This document shows, piece by piece, positions 23,721-26,769 of a DNA stretch of 26,769 nt. The notes beneath the pieces were generated by a model, which had not been told where the DNA came from, did not search any database, and saw nothing but the letters and a program-made list of their open reading frames with translations. Position 1 is the stretch's first letter; each line of letters opens with the position of its first letter. A program made the translations under genes and the position numbers. The DNA is from Bacillota bacterium (lineage in GTDB: Bacteria > Bacillota > Clostridia > Christensenellales > Aristaeellaceae), in NCBI GenBank assembly GCA_023402355.1, contig JAEXCG010000114.1, positions 1 to 26,769 on the forward strand, written 5' to 3'.

Positions 23721-23924
23721 TTGGAACACGAAAAAATACTGCGCATCAACGAGCTGGCGCGAAAGAAGCGCACCGTGGGGCTTACGCCGCAGGAGCTTTC
23801 GGAGCAGCAGGTGCTGCGCGCGCAATATCTGTCGGAATTTCGCCAGAACATGGAAGAGACGCTGAAAGCCGTGCGCGTCGAGCAGCAGGACGGCACCTAC
23901 GCGCCGCTCAAGAAAAAACAGTAA
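23721..23924 (+). CDS. UPF0291 (DUF896, YnzC-like) small protein, TTG start
   Basis: A 67-residue helical protein: KILRINELARKKRTVGLTPQ, then EQQVLRAQYLSEFRQNM and ETLKAVRV, the complete family pattern of Bacillus YnzC. Members are short two-helix cytoplasmic proteins of unclear function found across Bacillota. The frame has an ATG at 23706 but it lacks a ribosome site. GGAGGG at 23708-23713 sits eight bases before the TTG at 23721, and the TTG start also matches the family N-terminus, so TTG is chosen. It stands alone between the divergent GNAT gene and a strong terminator. Confidence 0.9.
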   Translation: MEHEKILRINELARKKRTVGLTPQELSEQQVLRAQYLSEFRQNMEETLKAVRVEQQDGTYAPLKKKQ

Positions 23925-23925
23925 T

Positions 23926-23963
23926 ATCGCACGGTTTCCATTGTACAACATCGTGCGATTTTT
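23926..23963 (+). terminator. Intrinsic terminator of the UPF0291 gene
   Basis: ATCGCACG (23926-23933) pairs with CGTGCGAT (23952-23959), followed by TTTTT. It begins two bases after the stop codon. Confidence 0.88.
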
Positions 23964-23984
23964 GCAAAGGATTTTTCTATCCCC

Positions 23985-24013
23985 TTGCATTTTATGGGGA
24001 GATCGGGTATAAT
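23985..24013 (+). promoter_or_regulatory. Sigma-A promoter of the DUF1292 gene
   Basis: TTGCAT (23985-23990), 17-base spacer, perfect TATAAT (24008-24013). The leader of about 67 bases before the ATG has some GC-rich dyads but no recognisable riboswitch. Confidence 0.8.
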
Positions 24014-24086
24014 AAAGGCGGAACAAGAGATGGGCTAAAGCAAAGTCTCCGGCCTGTCGCTGACGCCAGAAAAGGAGGCGATTCCA

Positions 24087-24449
24087 ATGAACCAGGATGA
24101 TCTCCAGCAAGAGGAGCGCGACATCGTCGAATTCTCCGATGAGGATGGCAATAAGCTGCTTCTGGAAGTCATGGATTACTTCTTCTACAACGGTGAAGAG
24201 TATGCAGTTCTCTGCGATGCCGACGAGGAAGCATGCGATTGCGAATGTGATGACGACGCGTGTGAATGCGATTGCGAGCATGAGCACACGGTCTATATAA
24301 TGAAGGTTGTCAGCACAACGAGTGAGGACGGAGAGGAAATGGAAGAGTTCATTCCCCCGGACGAAGCTCTGCTCGACCAACTCATCGAGGTCGTTCAAAC
24401 GCGTTTCACGGAAGACGACGATGTCGAGGACGAGGACCCGGAAGCCTAA
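24087..24449 (+). CDS. DUF1292 (YrzB-like) protein with a cysteine-rich acidic insert
   Basis: A 120-residue, very acidic protein. The DUF1292 core is seen as RDIVEFSDEDGNKLLLEVMD, then a YNGEEYAVL strand, later TVYIMKVV and a D/E-rich tail. DUF1292 proteins are common small cytoplasmic proteins of Bacillota with unknown role, often near the ruvX/yrrK-type genes. Odd here is the segment 43-67, with C43, C50, C52, C54, C59, C61, C63, H65 and H67 spaced mostly as C-x-C among Asp/Glu, absent from typical members as I recall them. It suggests a metal-binding loop. Excellent AAGGAGG site. Codons are less GC-biased than in neighbours. Confidence 0.88.
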   Translation: MNQDDLQQEERDIVEFSDEDGNKLLLEVMDYFFYNGEEYAVLCDADEEACDCECDDDACECDCEHEHTVYIMKVVSTTSEDGEEMEEFIPPDEALLDQLIEVVQTRFTEDDDVEDEDPEA

Positions 24450-24755
24450 TCCAAACGCATTTTCAGATAGATGGGTGTTTATCTTTCAGGATCGATGGTT
24501 CCCGCTTGAAGCGATGGTGACATCTACCGCAGGGTTCGCAAGGCGAATCAGGGGTTTAATTTGAGATAGATGACGGTTTGTACAAGACGGATCGACCTTT
24601 ATCCCGCTTAAATCGATGGAAACCCTTCGTGAGCGTGAGGCAGAATCAACCGACCGGTAAACAAAGCTCATTGGATCTGGGTTTGGCACATAGGTATCCC
24701 TTCTCGAAAATGCGAGGTTTCTCTCCCCGGCTATCCAACAATTACATACTGAAAA
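24450..24755 (+). other. Non-coding AT-richer region, candidate small RNA or uvrC leader
   Basis: About 300 bases with no convincing gene. Short open frames here lack ribosome sites and family features. Base composition is clearly less GC-rich than in the neighbouring genes. It contains an imperfect tandem repeat, small stems such as GGTTCGC/GCGAATC (about 24533-24549) and CTCG/CGAG (about 24703-24715), and ends in a strong intrinsic terminator. No T-box, SAM, glycine or other riboswitch signature was found. It may be a terminated small RNA, a long 3' UTR of the DUF1292 gene, or an attenuated leader of uvrC. Confidence 0.5.
24461..24658 (+). repeat. Imperfect tandem repeat, period about 99 nt
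   Basis: Copy one starts at 24461 (TTTCAGATAGATG) and copy two at 24560 (TTTGAGATAGATG). Blocks stay in register: GGATCGA at 24489/24589, TCCCGCTT at 24500/24602, CGATGG at 24512/24614 and GAATCA at 24545/24643. A third, weaker copy may follow to about 24755 (TATCCC at 24695, GCGAGG at 24712). Small indels break any shared reading frame. Confidence 0.7.
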
Positions 24756-24788
24756 GGAGCCAAGGATAGCAATCCTTGGTTCCTTTTT
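24756..24788 (+). terminator. Strong intrinsic terminator 57 nt before uvrC
   Basis: GGAGCCAAGGAT (24756-24767) pairs with ATCCTTGGTTCC (24772-24783), one G/T wobble, tetraloop AGCA, followed by TTTTT. It ends the DUF1292 or small RNA transcript, or acts as an attenuator for uvrC. Confidence 0.9.
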
Positions 24789-24844
24789 ACCGTTAAATAA
24801 AGGGACGCTCCCCTTTTCGATCCCTCTACGAAAGGACCTGCTGC

Positions 24845-26710
24845 ATGAACGACCTGCTACGCCTGAAAATTCAAAAGCTGCCCGACAGCCCCGGCTGCTA
24901 CATGATGAAATCCCAGGGCCAGATCATCTACGTGGGCAAGGCCAAGAACCTGAAAAACCGCGTGCGCTCCTACTTTCAGACGCGCGAGCACACGCCCAAG
25001 GTCGCCGCGATGGTCGAGAAGATCGACGATTTCGACATCATCCTGGTGGACTCCAACCTGGAATCGCTGATTCTGGAGTGCAACCTCATCAAGCTGCACA
25101 AGCCATACTATAACATCCTGCTCAAGGACGACAAGCACTACCCCTACCTGCGCATCGACGTCGGCGAGGACTTTCCCCGCGTGGAGATGGTGCGCCGCGT
25201 GGAAAAGGACGGCGCGCGCTACTTCGGCCCCTACATGGGCGGCGGCAGCGTGCGCGAGGTGCTGGACGTGCTGCGCCAGGTGTTCCCGCTGCGCACCTGC
25301 GCGCGGACCATGAACCCGGACCGCCCGCAGCGCCCCTGCCTGCACCATCAGGTGGGCCAGTGCCTGGCCCCCTGCGCGGGCCTCGTCACCCGCGACGAAT
25401 ACCACCTGTACGTGGACAAGGTGATCGAGTTCCTCTCCGGCAAGAGCGAGCCCATCCTGCGCGACCTGAAAAGCCGCATGCAGGAGGCCGCCGCCGCCAT
25501 GCGCTTTGAGCAGGCGGGCGTCTACCGCGACCGCATCCGCGCGGTGGAAAACCTGATGGAGCGCCAGAAGGCGATCAACGTGCGCGGCGGCGACCAGGAC
25601 ATCCTGGCCGTGTGGCAGGACGGGCTGGACGCGATGGTGCAGGTGCTGTTCGTGCGCGGCGGACACATGATCGGCGGCGAGCACTTCGCGCTGGAGCGCG
25701 CGGGCGACCAGCCCGCGGCCGAGGTGCTGGAGAGCTTCATCCCCCAGTTTTACGAGGACGCGCAGATGATTCCCTCCGAGCTGATCGTGCAGTCCCTGAC
25801 CGACGGCGCCGGCGAACTGGAAGGCTACCTCTCCGACCGGCGCGGCGCGAAGGTCACGCTGCGCATGCCGCAGCGGGGCACGAAGCATCAGCTCGTCGAG
25901 ATGGCCAAAAAGAACGCCAAGGACGCCCTGGAAAAGCGCAACGCGCGCCTGGAAAACCAGCAGACGCGCACCGTGGGCGCGGCGAAGGCGCTGGGCGAGG
26001 CGGTAGGCATGGAAACCTATCCCCGCCGCATCGAGGGCTACGACATCTCCAACACGCAGGGCGTGCTCTCCGTCGCGTCGATGGTCGTCTTCATCGACGG
26101 CGTGGCCGCCAAGAAGGAATACCGCCACTTCCGCATCAAGACCGTGGTCGGCGCGAACGACTTCGCCTCCATGAACGAGGTCCTCACCCGCCGCTTTTCG
26201 CACGCCAAGAAGGAGCTGGAAGAGCTGCGGGCCGCGGGCCGCGACCCCTCCGAGGGCAAATTTACCGACCTGCCGGACCTGATCTTGATCGACGGCGGCC
26301 CGGAGCAGCTCGACTTCGCGCGCCGCGCGATGCTCGCGACGGGGTTTAACATCCCCATGTTCGGCCTGGCCAAGCGGCTTGAGGAAATCTTCCTGCCGGG
26401 GCAGAAGGAATCCATCCTGCTCGACCGCCACAGCCCCGCGCTGCACCTCATCCAGCGCGTGCGCGACGAGGCGCACCGCTTCGGCATCACCCACCACCGC
26501 AACCTGCGCGGCAAGGCCAGCGTGCATTCCCAGCTCGAGGACATTCCGGGCATCGGCCCCACGCGCAGACGCGCGCTGCTCACGCACTTTCGCACCCTCG
26601 AGGCGATCCGGGAAGCCAGCATCGACGACCTGTGCGCCGTGCAGGGCATGAGCCGTCCGGCGGCGGAGGCGGTGCGCGCCTTCTTCGACGCCAAGGAACC
26701 TAAAGAATGA
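24845..26710 (+). CDS. uvrC: UvrABC excinuclease subunit C
   Basis: A 621-residue nuclease of nucleotide excision repair that cuts both sides of a lesion after UvrB loading. Domains: GIY-YIG 3'-nuclease (GCY at 17-19, IYVGKAKNL at 28-36), a four-cysteine site C152, C165, C173, C177 (the spacing of the UvrC iron-sulfur cluster), a UVR motif that binds UvrB (about 200-235), the RNase H-like 5'-nuclease (GYDISNTQG near 398-406, LILIDGGPEQL, AHRFGITHHR) and a helix-hairpin-helix pair at the end (LEDIPGIGPTRRRALL, VQGMSRPAAEAV). Length is normal. The ATG follows AAAGGA at nine bases. Its stop overlaps the next gene by ATGA. The promoter is not evident; the preceding terminator hints at its own start in 24789-24844. 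Confidence 0.98.
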   Translation: MNDLLRLKIQKLPDSPGCYMMKSQGQIIYVGKAKNLKNRVRSYFQTREHTPKVAAMVEKIDDFDIILVDSNLESLILECNLIKLHKPYYNILLKDDKHYPYLRIDVGEDFPRVEMVRRVEKDGARYFGPYMGGGSVREVLDVLRQVFPLRTCARTMNPDRPQRPCLHHQVGQCLAPCAGLVTRDEYHLYVDKVIEFLSGKSEPILRDLKSRMQEAAAAMRFEQAGVYRDRIRAVENLMERQKAINVRGGDQDILAVWQDGLDAMVQVLFVRGGHMIGGEHFALERAGDQPAAEVLESFIPQFYEDAQMIPSELIVQSLTDGAGELEGYLSDRRGAKVTLRMPQRGTKHQLVEMAKKNAKDALEKRNARLENQQTRTVGAAKALGEAVGMETYPRRIEGYDISNTQGVLSVASMVVFIDGVAAKKEYRHFRIKTVVGANDFASMNEVLTRRFSHAKKELEELRAAGRDPSEGKFTDLPDLILIDGGPEQLDFARRAMLATGFNIPMFGLAKRLEEIFLPGQKESILLDRHSPALHLIQRVRDEAHRFGITHHRNLRGKASVHSQLEDIPGIGPTRRRALLTHFRTLEAIREASIDDLCAVQGMSRPAAEAVRAFFDAKEPKE

Positions 26711-26769
26711 TCCTTTCCCTGCTGCTGACGGCCCTGCTGTTCGGGCCCGTTCAGGCACAGATACAAAAG
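26707..26769 (+). CDS. Start of an exported or membrane protein (cut by window end)
   Basis: An ATG at 26707 overlaps the uvrC stop in an ATGA junction, with AAGGA about nine bases upstream. The 21 codons present encode a hydrophobic signal-like segment (MILSLLLTALLFGPVQAQ) and remain open at the window edge. Coupled to uvrC, but too short to assign a family. The lack of basic residues before the hydrophobic core is somewhat unusual for a signal peptide. Confidence 0.55.
   Translation, partial: MILSLLLTALLFGPVQAQIQK

Noticed and set aside
24014..24086. Leader of the DUF1292 gene contains GCAAAGTCTCCGGCC, reminiscent of part of the c-di-GMP-I riboswitch
   Set aside because: The leader is only about 67 bases and lacks the paired P2/P3 stems and tetraloop-receptor elements needed for the aptamer.
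24578..24769. 63-codon plus-strand open frame in the repeat region
   Set aside because: No ribosome site, basic low-information sequence, runs into the terminator stem, and the repeat copies have indels that break a common frame.
24857..26758. Very long open frame (about 630 codons) antisense to uvrC, with similar long antisense frames over recQ, metN and the binding-protein gene
   Set aside because: GC-rich third positions remove stop codons from the opposite strand. The translations are rich in His, Arg, Ala and Val without domains or ribosome sites, while the sense frames are clear known families.

Overview
The window is GC-rich bacterial chromosome with short intergenic gaps, AGGAGG-type ribosome binding sites, several GTG/TTG starts and U-tailed intrinsic terminators. 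The small-gene content (UPF0291/YnzC-like, DUF1292, a probable DUF6809 protein, ECF sigma factors paired with single-span anti-sigma proteins) points to Bacillota, most likely a GC-rich gut-type Clostridia. The phylum is a good inference; anything finer is a guess. No tRNA, rRNA, CRISPR array, transposase or prophage core was seen.

Layout. (1) 1-2740, minus: a probable rhamnose mutarotase, a short RecQ helicase and a partial MoxR ATPase behind one promoter. (2) 2741-3540: a decayed ribbon-helix-helix fragment and a small DUF6809-like gene, closed by a two-way terminator. (3) 3544-7579: metN-metI-metQ methionine importer on minus, divergent from an M20 amidohydrolase on plus. (4) 7669-9374: ECF sigma plus anti-sigma pair A. 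(5) 9381-19955: the centrepiece, a nine-gene minus-strand catabolic operon with a divergent GntR/HutC regulator. (6) 19976-23101: an alkyltransferase-like DNA repair protein and ECF pair B with an exported partner. (7) 23137-26769: a GNAT acetyltransferase, UPF0291, a cysteine-rich DUF1292 protein, a repeat-bearing non-coding stretch, uvrC, and the start of an exported protein.

How region 5 fits together. In transcription order it encodes an iron/AEP-type ABC importer lipoprotein, its ATPase, a mandelate-racemase-type enolase, a fused two-domain permease, a DUF6379 protein (C-glycoside deglycosidase beta subunit family), a TIM-barrel isomerase-like protein (alpha-subunit type), a Gfo/Idh/MocA oxidoreductase, an EamA transporter and an N-acetylneuraminate-lyase-like aldolase. 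Oxidoreductase plus alpha plus beta is the known core of bacterial C-glycoside cleavage: oxidise the sugar at C3, then eliminate the aglycone. Its linkage to a private ABC importer, an acid-sugar-type enolase, a pyruvate-type aldolase and a possible exporter suggests a complete uptake, cleavage, sugar-breakdown and aglycone-export pathway. The substrate cannot be read from sequence.

Other notable points: a RecQ without room for the RQC winged helix; two paralogous sigma/anti-sigma systems, one with a plausible ECF-type promoter; a Trp-for-Cys alkyltransferase; a seven-cysteine insert in the DUF1292 protein; and imperfect tandem ~99-nt repeats in front of the uvrC-proximal terminator.
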